From the NCBI RefSeq assembly GCF_029382255.1, contig NZ_JARLLG010000003.1, positions 347,291-411,290 of the forward strand: a stretch of DNA of 64,000 bases, read 5' to 3'. The stretch is from Isoptericola croceus. Its GTDB lineage: Bacteria; Actinomycetota; Actinomycetes; Actinomycetales; Cellulomonadaceae. The notes below the pieces were generated by a model that worked only from the letters and a program-made list of their open reading frames with translations, was not told the DNA's origin and ran no database searches. Below are positions 53,023 to 62,696 of this stretch, piece after piece (position 1 is the stretch's first letter; the number at the start of each line of letters is the position of its first letter). Both the position numbers and the translations under genes were made by a program.

Positions 53023-54705
53023 TCAGCGGCGAGCGACCCGGCGCCCGAGGGCGACGAGCCTCGTCCGCACGGCACCGTCCGTGAGACCCGCGGTGACGAC
53101 CACGACCGTCATGGCGAGCACACCGGCGAGCAGACCGAGCCCGACGTCGCTGACGAACCATCCGAGCGCGGGCGACGTCTCGACGAGGGTCCCGTCCGTC
53201 CCGGTCGGCGCGGTCCGGTCCCTGCCGGGAACTGTCCAGTGGGCGAGCCCCGACCCGACCGCACCCGCCACGAGGGCCACGAGCGCCGTCCGGACGACCC
53301 CGGCCAACGCCGGTGCCCCGACCGCGCGCCGCACCGCCACCAGCAGCGCCACGCCAGCCACCGTCATCCCGACCGTGGTGGCGCCGCCGAGCCAGGCCAG
53401 CACCTGTACCTGGTTGCCGCCGCCGGGTGGCGCAGGCCCGGAGAACACCGGCACGGCGAGCCCGGCGCCGACTGCGACCACGAGCCAGCCGGCGGCTGTC
53501 GCGACGACGGCGGCACGCGCGGCGTCGACCGCGTACAGCAGTCTCGACAGCTGCAGGATGAGCGCGTAGCCGAGCAGGCCGGGCGCCATCCAGGCCAGGG
53601 CGGCACCCAGGCCGTCGGCGTCCCCCTTGGCGATGCCGTCGAAGACGTTCTCCACGAACGGCGCCGCGGCGACCAGCGCGGCCGCGCCGGCGACCGAGAC
53701 GGTGACCAGCACACGCGTCGTCGCCGAGACGAGCCGCGCGAGCTCGTCTCGGCGCCCTTGCGAGGCCAGTTCTGAGAAGCGCGGGAAGGCACTCGTCGCG
53801 ATGGGAAACGCCAGGACCGCGTAGGGCAGGAAGTACACGTTCTGGGCATACAGGAAGAGCGTCCAGGTGCTGTCGCCACCGGCCTCGTTGCCGGCCTTCA
53901 TGGTGGCGAGCAGCGCAAGCTGCTGGGCGACCAACGCACCGACCCCGGCGAACGCGAGCCGCGCAGCGCGGCGCCCCTCGCCGACCGGGAACCGCAGCGT
54001 CGGCCGCAGCCGGAGCCCGGTCCGGGCGACCGGCCAGATCAGCGGCAGTGCCAGGAAGGCCACGCCGGCCGTCATCCCCCAGGCCAGCCAGCCCAGCGCC
54101 TGCGAGGACAGTGCGGCGACATCCTGCTGGTTCCCGTCGGCCAGCGCGCCGAACCGTGCGTAGACGCCGATGACGACGAGGCTGGAGACGAGCGGGGAGA
54201 ACGCCGGCCAGAAGAACCGGTTGTGGGCCTGCAGCATCCCGCCGAGCACGACGGCGATCCCGTACAACGGCACCTGCACGGCGAAGACCCGCAGGAAGTC
54301 CGCGGCCACGGCGACGTTGGCGGGATCGTTCAGTCCGGTCAGGCGGACCAGGGGGTCCGCGAGCAGCGCCATGAGGACACCGAGCGGGACCAGCACGACG
54401 AGCGTCCAGCCGAGCAGCGCCGACGCCGTCCGAGAGGCCCTCACACGGTCGCCACGCACGAGGTAGCCCGAGAGCAGCGGTACGACGGATCCGGCGAGCG
54501 CACCGCCGGCGGCGACCTCGAACAAGACGTTCGGGAGGAAGTTCGCCGCGTTCAGCGGGCCGTCCACGCCCCCGGTGCCGACGTAGTGCGCCTGGGCGAG
54601 CCACCGACCGAACCCGACCGCCCGGCTGGCCAGGGTCACGACGGTGATCAGCACCGCGGCGCCGGCGACCGTCACGGCGGCGCGGCGACCGCCTGGCGCG
54701 CTCAC
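53023..54705 (-). CDS. murJ: MurJ-like lipid II flippase / MVF-family protein
   Basis: A 560-residue membrane protein with about 14 helices of the MOP exporter fold. It starts with [20 protein letters not shown] and has [40 protein letters not shown] and [13 protein letters not shown]-like stretches of MurJ. Two or more MurJ homologues are common in actinobacteria, so the essential flippase role is not certain. GTG 54705 overlaps the stop of the MraY-like gene, tying it to envelope genes. Confidence 0.78.
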   Translation of the reverse strand: MSAPGGRRAAVTVAGAAVLITVVTLASRAVGFGRWLAQAHYVGTGGVDGPLNAANFLPNVLFEVAAGGALAGSVVPLLSGYLVRGDRVRASRTASALLGWTLVVLVPLGVLMALLADPLVRLTGLNDPANVAVAADFLRVFAVQVPLYGIAVVLGGMLQAHNRFFWPAFSPLVSSLVVIGVYARFGALADGNQQDVAALSSQALGWLAWGMTAGVAFLALPLIWPVARTGLRLRPTLRFPVGEGRRAARLAFAGVGALVAQQLALLATMKAGNEAGGDSTWTLFLYAQNVYFLPYAVLAFPIATSAFPRFSELASQGRRDELARLVSATTRVLVTVSVAGAAALVAAAPFVENVFDGIAKGDADGLGAALAWMAPGLLGYALILQLSRLLYAVDAARAAVVATAAGWLVVAVGAGLAVPVFSGPAPPGGGNQVQVLAWLGGATTVGMTVAGVALLVAVRRAVGAPALAGVVRTALVALVAGAVGSGLAHWTVPGRDRTAPTGTDGTLVETSPALGWFVSDVGLGLLAGVLAMTVVVVTAGLTDGAVRTRLVALGRRVARR

Positions 54706-55586
54706 GCCGTCGGGCCCTCGTCCGACGTCGCCTCCCGGTCCCCGGACGGTGCAGCGGCCGGCCGGCGCCCCGCCTGGTCGATCCGGTGCAGCCAGGGTGT
54801 GCGCTCGATCACGGCCGAGAAGCTGACGCGCTCCGAGGCCAGCGTCAGCGCCACGACCGCACCGAGCGCGGCCACCCGCAGCGGGCGCGGAGCGCAGAGG
54901 GCCCAGCGCGTGCCCACGAACGCACCCAGGGCGTTCGCCCCGCCGTCGCCGAGCATGTCCTGCCCGGCGAGGTCGCGAGGTGCCGCAGCCGCCGACGCAC
55001 CGAGCAGAGCGCCCACGGCACCGCTCGAGCAGCCCACAGCGGGGGCAGCGAGCAAGGCTGAAGCCTTGATCGCCCGCCCAGGTCTCAAGTCCAAGAGGTT
55101 GACGAGATTGGCAGTCCCGGCGATCAGTGCCCCGTTGAGCGCGACGTCCGCGCCGTGGCCGACGGCGCCGCCCCGGCGAGGCGTGCCGACCGCGGCCGCC
55201 AGCATCGACGTGGCCCCGATCCCGAGCACCTTCAGGCCCCCGGTCGTGAGGCGGCCGTCGGCCAGTGCACCCAGATGGCCCCGCAGGCCCTTGGTGCGGT
55301 GCGTGGTGTCCTCCGCGAGGTCGTCCACGACACCGAACACCCCCGCACCGGCACAGGCGAGGACCGTGGCGGCCCTGGCACGCGGCGCGTCTCCCGAGAC
55401 GAAGGCACCGGCCACGAGGCCGGCCGTCACCGCGGGGCCCTCCAGCATCGAGACCGGTACGCCTCGGTGGTTGGTGCGCGTCCACCGGCCGGCACCACCG
55501 GGTGGCGATCCCCCCAGGGCCTGGCGCACAGCCGCGGTGACGGCGGCGGCCACGGCACCGGCGGCGAGGAGCCGTGCCGCGCCCAT
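54702..55586 (-). CDS. MraY/WecA-like phospho-sugar transferase family protein
   Basis: A 294-residue membrane protein with signs of the polyprenyl-phosphate phosphotransferase superfamily: [20 protein letters not shown] (paired Asp that binds Mg), [16 protein letters not shown] (NxxNxxDG-like) and [16 protein letters not shown]. It lacks some usual helices and is shorter than MraY or WecA, so it is probably a specialised paralogue. Its position between mctB and murJ, with 1-base and 4-base overlaps, suggests a role in cell-wall precursor or separation. Confidence 0.68.
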   Translation of the reverse strand: MGAARLLAAGAVAAAVTAAVRQALGGSPPGGAGRWTRTNHRGVPVSMLEGPAVTAGLVAGAFVSGDAPRARAATVLACAGAGVFGVVDDLAEDTTHRTKGLRGHLGALADGRLTTGGLKVLGIGATSMLAAAVGTPRRGGAVGHGADVALNGALIAGTANLVNLLDLRPGRAIKASALLAAPAVGCSSGAVGALLGASAAAAPRDLAGQDMLGDGGANALGAFVGTRWALCAPRPLRVAALGAVVALTLASERVSFSAVIERTPWLHRIDQAGRRPAAAPSGDREATSDEGPTA

Positions 55587-56632
55587 CAGGAGTCCTCGCC
55601 GGCGTCGCCGGCGCCCACCGTGCCCGTACCGTCCTCGATGTCAGGGACGGACGCACTCGTCGCCCCGTCCTGCTCGGGCAGCTCGACGGCCGGCGGGATC
55701 ACGACGGAGTCACCGTCGAAGCCGTAGTGACCCACCTCGTCCGCGAGCTGCGCGGCGAGCGCCAACGGCACGTTCAGACGCATGACCTCGCGTTCGGTAC
55801 CGCTGACGGTGCTCACCCGCGACGCGACGTCGTCGTCAGCCCGGACGTCGGAGACCACGTCACCCTCGCCGACCGTCGGCCCCGCGACCACGACGGCGTG
55901 CGCGGCGGTCTGCAGCGACGACACGACCGCCACGATGTCGACGTCCTCCGGCGCGTCGGCCGCGTCGGTGCCGGCCGGGGCGGACTGGTCCGTCGCGGCG
56001 GCGCCGAGGAGCAGCACGGCGTCGGCGGGGGCCGAGGGCTCGAACCGGGACTCGACGAAGCCCACCCGCAGCAACAGCTCGTACAGCTCGACGGAGCGTG
56101 CGCTGCGGGTCGACGGTGCCTGCGCGTCCGACTCCGTCAGCGCCAGCCCCAGCACCGCGCCGAGCACCCCGGCAGTACCGTCCTCGCTGTCGATCGTGTC
56201 GTCGAGGTGCTCACGCTGCCCGTCGGCGACCGTCCCACGCAGCACGGCATCGTCGGCACTGGTCCACGCGTCGGTCAGTGAGGCCTGCGCGACGATCCGG
56301 GCGCCCGCAGCCTCGAGCTGGCTGACGACGTCTGCCTCGAGGGTGTCAGACGCCCCTTCGACGTCGACGACGGCGACGGTGACGCCCTCGAGCGATCCGG
56401 CGACCAGCTCCTTGCCAGCAGCCAGTGCGTAGGCGTTCTGGTCGGAGAGCTCGGCCTCGACCTCACCCAGGCTCTCGCGCAGGTCCGTGCGCTCGGCCCG
56501 CAGGGCCGCGACCTGGTCGGTGAGCTGGTCGCCGATGGCTTTCTGCAGCGGCCCCGCGCCGAGGATGATGCCGACCGCGAGCGCGACGAACACGGAGATC
56601 AGCGAGACGAGGTGGTAGCGGAAGTCGATCAC
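55586..56632 (-). CDS. mctB: MctB/SteB-family membrane protein
   Basis: A 348-residue protein with one N-terminal membrane helix (YHLVSLISVFVALAVGIILG), a coiled coil (about residues 35-65), and an extracytoplasmic domain. It belongs to the family of mycobacterial MctB (Rv1698), first called a copper transporter, and corynebacterial SteB, which works with SteA in daughter-cell separation. The steA gene lies just upstream, so the separation role fits best here. GTG 56632. Confidence 0.85.
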   Translation of the reverse strand: MIDFRYHLVSLISVFVALAVGIILGAGPLQKAIGDQLTDQVAALRAERTDLRESLGEVEAELSDQNAYALAAGKELVAGSLEGVTVAVVDVEGASDTLEADVVSQLEAAGARIVAQASLTDAWTSADDAVLRGTVADGQREHLDDTIDSEDGTAGVLGAVLGLALTESDAQAPSTRSARSVELYELLLRVGFVESRFEPSAPADAVLLLGAAATDQSAPAGTDAADAPEDVDIVAVVSSLQTAAHAVVVAGPTVGEGDVVSDVRADDDVASRVSTVSGTEREVMRLNVPLALAAQLADEVGHYGFDGDSVVIPPAVELPEQDGATSASVPDIEDGTGTVGAGDAGEDS

Positions 56633-56673
56633 GAGGTGCTGGTGCTCCTTGGTTCAAAGGGTCGCTGATGGTC

Positions 56674-57867
56674 TCAGCCGCCGAAGAGGCTACCGACCCA
56701 CGAGACGATGTCGTCGATCTGCGCGCCCACGAGGCCGAAGGCGGTCTGCCCCGCCGCCGTCGACCACAGAGCCGCCAGCACGGCGCCCACGCCCGCCAGC
56801 GACAGCAGCGTGAGCTGCAGGTTGGAGATCCTGGTGCGGTACAGCCGGGACACGCCCTTGGCGTCCACCAGCTTGCCCCCCACGCGCAACCGGGTCAGGA
56901 ACGTGCTCGCCATGCCCGCGCGCCCCTTGTCGAGGAACTCCACGAGCGTGGCGTGCGTGCCGACCGCGACGATCAGCTCGGCGTCCTTGTCGTCGGCGAG
57001 CAGCATGGCGATGTCCTCGCTGGTTCCCGTGGCAGGGAAGACGACCGGGTCGACGCCGAGAGCGCGCACCCGCTCCAGACCCGGGGCGTCCCCGGTGCGG
57101 TAGGCGTGCACCACGATCTCCGCCCCGGACGCCAGCGCCTTGTCCGAGACCGAGTCCATGTCGCCCACGATCATGTCAGGCCGCCATCCCGCATCGAGGA
57201 TCGCGTCGGCGCCGCCGTCGACACCCACCAGGACCGGCCTGTTCTCCTGGATGTAGGACCGGAGCATCGCCAGGTCCTCACGGTAGTGGTAGCCGCGCAC
57301 CACGATGAGGACGTGCCGGCCGGCGAACCTGGTGCGGACGTCCGGCACACCGACGCCGTCGAGCAGCAGGTCCCGCTCGCGCCGCAGGTACATCATCGTG
57401 TTCTCGGCGAACCGCTCGATCTCGTCCGACAGGCCGTCGCGCGCCGTGGCGAGCGCCACCTCGATCGTCTCGGCCGTCTGCCGTGTACCGGTGGCGCAGG
57501 GCTCGCCGTCGGCCAGGACGGTGCCGTCGTCGATCGTGATGCGTGCACCCTCGTGGATGTCCATCACCTCGGGGCCGAGGCCGTCGACGAGCACGATCCC
57601 CGCCTCGAGCAGGATTCCCGGGCCGGCGTTCGGGTACCGTCCGGTCGTCGAGGGCGCGGCGTTCAGCACCGCCGCCGGACGGGCGGCGACCAGGGCCTCG
57701 GCGGCGACGCGATCGATGTCGGCGTGGTCGATCACGGCGACGTCCCCGACGGCGAGGCGCTTGGTCAGGTCCTTGGTGCGTACGCCGATCCGCGCCGGGC
57801 CGCAGTACTCGTTCGCGTCGTCGCTGGTGTCGGGGCCGCGCTCGGCCCGTCGCAGGGTCAGTCTCAT
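56674..57867 (-). CDS. steA: SteA, cytokinetic ring-associated protein
   Basis: A 397-residue protein with a thiamin-pyrophosphokinase-like domain (VGVDGGADAILDAGWRPDMI and GDMDSVSD), an earlier beta-rich part (AVIDHADIDRVAAEALVAAR), and one C-terminal membrane helix (LQLTLLSLAGVGAVLAALW). In Corynebacterium SteA and SteB control septal cell-wall splitting. The stop is 41 bases from mctB and its start is 5 bases after the recN stop. Confidence 0.87.
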   Translation of the reverse strand: MRLTLRRAERGPDTSDDANEYCGPARIGVRTKDLTKRLAVGDVAVIDHADIDRVAAEALVAARPAAVLNAAPSTTGRYPNAGPGILLEAGIVLVDGLGPEVMDIHEGARITIDDGTVLADGEPCATGTRQTAETIEVALATARDGLSDEIERFAENTMMYLRRERDLLLDGVGVPDVRTRFAGRHVLIVVRGYHYREDLAMLRSYIQENRPVLVGVDGGADAILDAGWRPDMIVGDMDSVSDKALASGAEIVVHAYRTGDAPGLERVRALGVDPVVFPATGTSEDIAMLLADDKDAELIVAVGTHATLVEFLDKGRAGMASTFLTRLRVGGKLVDAKGVSRLYRTRISNLQLTLLSLAGVGAVLAALWSTAAGQTAFGLVGAQIDDIVSWVGSLFGG

Positions 57868-57872
57868 CGCGC

Positions 57873-59588
57873 CTATCGTCCCACGACGGAGGACTCGAGA
57901 AGCTCGACCGCGTGCCGACGCGCTGTCTCCGAGTCGTCCTGACCCGAGAGCATGCGGGCGAGCTCACGCACCCGCTCGCCGTCGGACACCGTCCGGACAC
58001 CGGTCACGGTGACGTCCTCGGCCGCCGCGGACTTCGTGACGACCAGATGGGTGTCGGCGAACGCGGCGACCTGCGCAAGGTGCGTCACGACGACGACCTG
58101 GGTGCTGCGCGCCAGGGATGCTAGTCGGCGACCGACCTCGACGGCCGCGCGACCGCCCACGCCCGCATCGACCTCGTCGAAGACGAAGGTCGGCAGCACG
58201 GAGTCGGCGGCGTCGTCCGTGGCGGTGGCCAGAGCCACCTCGACGGCGAGCATCACCCGGGAGAGCTCGCCGCCCGACGCCCCCTTGCCGAGCGGGCGCG
58301 CCGGCGCACCGGGGTGCGGGACGAGCAGGAACGTCACCTGGTCGGCGCCCGAGGGCCCGGGCTCCGCGACGGCGACCTCGATCTCGAGGCGAGCGCCGCT
58401 CATCGCGAGGCCCCCCAGCTCGGCGGTGACGGCAGCGGCCAGGCGCCCGGCAGCCGCCTGACGCCCGGCGGTGACCTGGGCGGCCAGGCCTGCGACCTGG
58501 TCGTCGAGCTCTGCGACGCGCTCACGCATCGCCTCGATCCGCTCTCCCCCGTCGTCGAGGTCGAGCAGCCTCAGCCCTGCGTCCGAGGCCCACCGCAGCA
58601 CCTCGTCGACGGTGCTGCCATAGCTGCGCGTCAGCGACCCGAGCTCCGCGAGCCGGTGGTGCGCCGTCTCCAGCGCCGCCGGGTCCGCCTGCAGGTCGGC
58701 GACGTAGCCGGACAGCTCGGTGGCGATGTCGCCGAGCAGGTACCCGGCCTCGGCCAGCCGCTTCGCCTGGTCCCCCAGGGAGGGGTCGTCCCCGGCGACG
58801 CTCTCCAGCGATCGCCGGGCGCGCTCGACCGCGTGCACGGCCGAGCCTTCGGTGTCCATGTCCTCTCCGGCGACGGCATCGTGGGCGAGCTGGGCAGCCT
58901 GACGCAGCTGCTCGGCGTTGCCGAGTCGGGCGACGAGCGTCGCGAGCTCGGCATCCTCCCCGGGCTGCGGGTCGATGCGCTCGACCTCGACGAGCCCGAG
59001 CCGCAAGAGCTCCGCCTCGCGGGCACGCTCCGCGGCACGAGACGTCAGGTCATCGATCTCGGCCTGCAGACCAGCCCGCTCGGACCACGCCGCGCGGTGC
59101 TCTGCGAGCAGCGACGCATGATCGGCGCCCGCGAACCGGTCCAACGCCGCCCGCTGCTTCGCCGGGGTACGCAGCCGCAGCTGGTCGGACTGACCGTGCA
59201 CCGTGACGAGGTCGTCAGCGATCTCCGCGAGCACACCCTGCGGCACACCGCGTCCACCGAGGTGGGCGCGCGAGCGGTTGCCGGTCACCGTCCGCAGCAC
59301 GACGACGGTGTCGTCGTCGTCGACCGTGCCCCCGGCGTCGTCGACCCGGCGCGCCGCCTCCGGATGACGGGCGAGGTCCCACCTGCCCTCGACCACCGCG
59401 CGCGCCGCCCCGGGCCGGACGGTGCCCGGGTCCGCCTTGCCGCCCATGAGCAGCCCGAGCCCGGTGAGCACCATCGTCTTGCCGGCGCCGGTCTCACCGG
59501 TGATCACCGTCAGGCCTGCGGCGAGCGGGACCCGTGCCGTCCGGATCACCCCCAGGTCCTCGATCACGATCTCCTCGAGCACCCTCAT
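57873..59588 (-). CDS. recN: DNA repair protein RecN
   Basis: A 571-residue SMC-like ATPase: Walker A GETGAGKT near residue 31, VHGQSDQLRLR, a central coiled coil (about residues 170-370), then signature GASGGELSRVMLAVEVALA and Walker B FVFDEVDAGVGGRAA. RecN joins DNA ends during double-strand break repair. ATG 59588 has AAGGAGG right ahead and overlaps the nadK stop (ATGA). Confidence 0.93.
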   Translation of the reverse strand: MRVLEEIVIEDLGVIRTARVPLAAGLTVITGETGAGKTMVLTGLGLLMGGKADPGTVRPGAARAVVEGRWDLARHPEAARRVDDAGGTVDDDDTVVVLRTVTGNRSRAHLGGRGVPQGVLAEIADDLVTVHGQSDQLRLRTPAKQRAALDRFAGADHASLLAEHRAAWSERAGLQAEIDDLTSRAAERAREAELLRLGLVEVERIDPQPGEDAELATLVARLGNAEQLRQAAQLAHDAVAGEDMDTEGSAVHAVERARRSLESVAGDDPSLGDQAKRLAEAGYLLGDIATELSGYVADLQADPAALETAHHRLAELGSLTRSYGSTVDEVLRWASDAGLRLLDLDDGGERIEAMRERVAELDDQVAGLAAQVTAGRQAAAGRLAAAVTAELGGLAMSGARLEIEVAVAEPGPSGADQVTFLLVPHPGAPARPLGKGASGGELSRVMLAVEVALATATDDAADSVLPTFVFDEVDAGVGGRAAVEVGRRLASLARSTQVVVVTHLAQVAAFADTHLVVTKSAAAEDVTVTGVRTVSDGERVRELARMLSGQDDSETARRHAVELLESSVVGR

Positions 59589-60532
59589 GCCTCCTTGTCG
59601 CGCTGGTCGGTGGCGTGCCACGCCGCCCGGCGAGCCGCCGCGTCGTCGGCCGCCTCCCGCCAGCCGATCACCGGCAGGTTGAACTTCGAGACGAGACGGT
59701 CGCTGAAGGGCGCGTGCACCAGCCGTGCGAACCGTAGCGGGACGGCGCCGCGGCGCACCTGGACCCGAGAACCCACGGGGAGGTCGATGCTGCGCCGACC
59801 GTCACAGGTCAGCACCGCGGGCAACGGGCTCCGCGCCAGCACGTCGACGGTGTACTCGGAACGCGGGCCGATGACCAACGGCCGAGAGAACAGCGCGTGC
59901 GCGGACAGCGGCACCAGCAGGACCGCGTCGACGTCGGGCCACATGATCGGCCCCCCGGCCGAGAACGCGTGCGCCGTCGACCCGGTGGCGGTGGACAGCA
60001 CCACACCGTCGCAGCCGAAGGAGCTGACGGGTCGCTCGTCGACGGCGATCGCGACCTCGATCATCCGCTCCCGTCGCGCCTTCTCCACCGTCGCCTCGTT
60101 CAGTGCCCACCCCGTGACCGGCTCGCTCTCCCCCGGTCGGTGCACCACCACGTCGACGACGCTGCGCTCCTCGACCACGTACTCGCGCGCGGCAACCCGG
60201 CGGACCGCGTCGTGCAGGTTCTCGCGCTCGGACTCGGCGAGGAAGCCGACGTGGCCGAGGTTGACGCCCAGCAGGGGGACCTCGGTGCCGTGGGTGAGCT
60301 CGGCCGCACGCAGGATCGTGCCGTCGCCACCGAGCACCATGACGATCTCGGACTCGGCGACCCCCTCGTGCACCCGTGTGGAGGACATCTGGTCGCCGAA
60401 GGTCTCCGCGAGGTCGTCGTCGTGCAGGGTCACCTCGAAGCCGGCGCTCTCCAGCTCGGCCACCGCCTCGGACATGGCTGCGACCGCTTCCGGCCGGCCA
60501 CCGTGGGTGACGATGAGCACACGACGGGTCAT
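59585..60532 (-). CDS. nadK: NAD kinase
   Basis: A 315-residue enzyme phosphorylating NAD to NADP. Motifs: VMVLGGDGTILRAA (GGDGT), GVNLGHVGFLAE, ALNEATVEKA (the NE pair), and CDGVVLSTATGSTAHAFSAG then GGPIM. Length is typical for actinobacteria. It overlaps tlyA and recN by 4 bases on either side. Confidence 0.95.
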   Translation of the reverse strand: MTRRVLIVTHGGRPEAVAAMSEAVAELESAGFEVTLHDDDLAETFGDQMSSTRVHEGVAESEIVMVLGGDGTILRAAELTHGTEVPLLGVNLGHVGFLAESERENLHDAVRRVAAREYVVEERSVVDVVVHRPGESEPVTGWALNEATVEKARRERMIEVAIAVDERPVSSFGCDGVVLSTATGSTAHAFSAGGPIMWPDVDAVLLVPLSAHALFSRPLVIGPRSEYTVDVLARSPLPAVLTCDGRRSIDLPVGSRVQVRRGAVPLRFARLVHAPFSDRLVSKFNLPVIGWREAADDAAARRAAWHATDQRDKEA

Positions 60533-61419
60533 GAGGCGCCTCCCTCGACGTCCGACGGCAGCAGCACGACGGGTGGGACCGCCTCGCCGTCCGGCTGCCA
60601 GGCGACAGCCTCCCTCGCCGCCGCCGTCAACGCCACACGGTCGATGGAAGCCACGTCGCTCCGCCGCAACCAGCAGAAGTACTCGCGGTTTCCGCTCGGT
60701 CCGGGAAGTGCGCTCGGGACCACACCGCAGACCGCCAGCCCGGCTGCCACCGCCGCGTCGCCGACCTCGACCAGTGACTCGACGTGCAGGGCAGGATCAC
60801 GGACGACGCCGCCGCTGCCGAGCCGCTCGCGGCCGACCTCGAACTGCGGCTTGACCAGCAGCAGAGCCACCGAGCCGGGTGCCATCACGCCGGCGAGCGC
60901 CGGCAGCACCAGCCGCAGCGAGATGAACGACAGGTCGCCCACCACGACCTCCGGACGTGCGGCCAGGTCGTCAGGCGCCAGGTGACGCACGTTGAAGCCC
61001 TCACGGACCGTCACCCGAGGATTGCTGCGCAGGGACGGGACGAGCTGGTCGTGGCCGACGTCGACCGCCGTCACGTGTGCGGCCCCGCGACGCAGGAGCA
61101 CGTCCGTGAAGCCACCGGTCGAGGCGCCGAGATCCAGGCACTCAGCACCGCGCAGCCGCCCGGTCAGCTCCTGCCCGACGCGGACGGCGGCCAGGGCGTC
61201 CAACGCACCGGCCAGCTTGCCCCCGGCCCGGGAGACGTACTCAGGATCGCCGGGGTCCGCCTCGACGGTCAGTGCGGAGCCTGCGGCCACCAGGGACGAC
61301 GGCTTGGCCACCACCGCGTCGTCCACCCGGACACGCCCGGCGGCAACCAGGGCAGAAGCCTGCTTGCGTGACCGGGCCAGGCCGCGCCGCACGAGCTCGG
61401 CGTCGGCACGCTCTGGCAT
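60529..61419 (-). CDS. tlyA: TlyA-family rRNA 2'-O-methyltransferase / hemolysin A
   Basis: A 296-residue protein: N-terminal S4 RNA-binding domain (RGLARSRKQASALVAAGRV), then FtsJ-like methyltransferase with CLDLGASTGGFTDVLL (SAM), VVGDLSFISL, LLVKPQFEVGR and GNREYFCWLR, giving the K-D-K-E set. TlyA methylates 16S and 23S rRNA and affects capreomycin sensitivity. Its ATG overlaps the stop of the 60-residue ORF by one base. Confidence 0.92.
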   Translation of the reverse strand: MPERADAELVRRGLARSRKQASALVAAGRVRVDDAVVAKPSSLVAAGSALTVEADPGDPEYVSRAGGKLAGALDALAAVRVGQELTGRLRGAECLDLGASTGGFTDVLLRRGAAHVTAVDVGHDQLVPSLRSNPRVTVREGFNVRHLAPDDLAARPEVVVGDLSFISLRLVLPALAGVMAPGSVALLLVKPQFEVGRERLGSGGVVRDPALHVESLVEVGDAAVAAGLAVCGVVPSALPGPSGNREYFCWLRRSDVASIDRVALTAAAREAVAWQPDGEAVPPVVLLPSDVEGGAS

Positions 61420-61601
61420 CAGTCACCTGCCTCGTCGGTCGTCGTACGGTCGTCGAGCAGTGCACGCAGCCGGTCGTGAACCGTCTCGAAGCGCGCGACG
61501 TGCTGGTCCGTCGGAAGGTCATCCAGGCCGTCGAGCGGCGCCAACGGAGTCTCGGGACGGTCCGGCGACGACGCGCGCGGCGCCTCCGCGTCGTGCGACA
61601 T
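61419..61601 (-). CDS. 60-residue conserved hypothetical protein before tlyA
   Basis: A short acidic protein with an N-terminal Pro-rich part and a helix DQHVARFETVHDRLRALLDD. The ATG at 61601 has GAGGAGGGG ahead, and the stop shares one base with the tlyA start (TGATG). Similar short ORFs with a VHDxLxxxL helix are usual between HAD phosphatase and tlyA genes in actinobacteria. The function is unknown. Confidence 0.75.
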   Translation of the reverse strand: MSHDAEAPRASSPDRPETPLAPLDGLDDLPTDQHVARFETVHDRLRALLDDRTTTDEAGD

Positions 61602-61682
61602 GTCCCCTCCTCGCTGCTCGTTCGTCCGGGGCAACGCTACCTGGTGGGGCCGACGGTCCCCGTGCGCCGCACGGGACCGTCG

Positions 61683-62696
61683 TCAAGCGGTCAGCTCGGG
61701 CACGCCTTCTCGGTCCAGCACGCCCCCGGCGTCCACGGCCGACCACGCCGCCGCACAGGCAGCCCGGACGACGTCGATCCCGGACGGGCCCTGGCCGTCC
61801 AGCTCGAGCACCCCGTCGACGACACGTGCGGAGCGACCTGCGCAGGTCCACCAGCCGTCCGCGACAGCTGAGGGAGCCGGGTGCGGCTCGAGCAGAGCGC
61901 GCAGGTCCGCACCGATGTAGTGGGGGCGCAGCTCAGGCTCGGCAAGCACGGCGTCACGGGCGCTCGAGACACCGGTCAGGACATGCAGGCCAGGGTAGCC
62001 GCCTGCACGGGCGCCGGCCAGGTCGGTATCCAGCCGGTCACCGATCACCAGCGGGCTCCGAGCCCCGCTGCGGTCCACCGCCATGCGGTACATCGTCGGC
62101 GAGGGCTTGCCGGCACTCTCCGGCTCCACGCCCGTCGCGGCGACCACCGCGGCCACGAGCGCTCCGTTGCCGGGCGCGAACCCGCGGGCGGTCGGGAGCG
62201 ACATGTCCCGGTTGCTGGCCACGTACCACGCACCGCCGGCGACGGCATAGGCCGCCTCGGCCAGGTCGGACCAGCCGAGCTCCGGGGAGAATCCCTGGGC
62301 GACGGCCTCCGGCGCATCGTCTGCCGACGTCACCACCTCAAAGCCTGCCTGCGTCACCGCTGTGACCAGGCCCTTGCCACCGACGACGAGCACCCTGGCC
62401 CCGGGCGCGAGCCGGGCTCCGAGCAGGTTCGCGCACGCCTGGGCAGCAGTCATCACCTCGTCAGGATCGGTGGGGATGTCCAGGCCGGTGAGCTGACCTG
62501 CGACGTCCTCGGGCTCTCGCGAAGCGTTGTTCGTCACGAACAGAAGCCGCAGACCTCGCTTGCGCGCTCGCTCCAAGGAGGTCGCCGCGTGCGCGATCGG
62601 CAGGTGTCCCTGGTACGCCACGCCGTCCAGGTCCACGAGCGCCAGGTCGTGCTCCTCGGCCAGGGGCCGTTCACTGCCCAGCAGCAAGGTGCTCAC
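61683..62696 (-). CDS. HAD-IIA family phosphatase (NagD/PGP-like)
   Basis: A 337-residue HAD enzyme: motif I LALVDLDGVAYQG, motif II FVTNNASREP, C2 cap, motif III GKPSPTMY, motif IV VIGDRLDTDLAGARAGG. These mark the NagD subfamily, acting on small phosphates such as glycerol-3-phosphate, phosphoglycolate or nucleotides. The last 70 residues (from about GWWTCAGRSARVVDG) are an actinobacterial extension. GTG 62696 overlaps the TPR gene's stop. Confidence 0.87.
   Translation of the reverse strand: MSTLLLGSERPLAEEHDLALVDLDGVAYQGHLPIAHAATSLERARKRGLRLLFVTNNASREPEDVAGQLTGLDIPTDPDEVMTAAQACANLLGARLAPGARVLVVGGKGLVTAVTQAGFEVVTSADDAPEAVAQGFSPELGWSDLAEAAYAVAGGAWYVASNRDMSLPTARGFAPGNGALVAAVVAATGVEPESAGKPSPTMYRMAVDRSGARSPLVIGDRLDTDLAGARAGGYPGLHVLTGVSSARDAVLAEPELRPHYIGADLRALLEPHPAPSAVADGWWTCAGRSARVVDGVLELDGQGPSGIDVVRAACAAAWSAVDAGGVLDREGVPELTA

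Noticed and set aside
54223-55785. 520-codon plus-strand frame across murJ and mraY-like genes
   Set aside because: It is the antisense shadow of two membrane-protein genes, with low-complexity Arg/Ala/Pro content and no motif.
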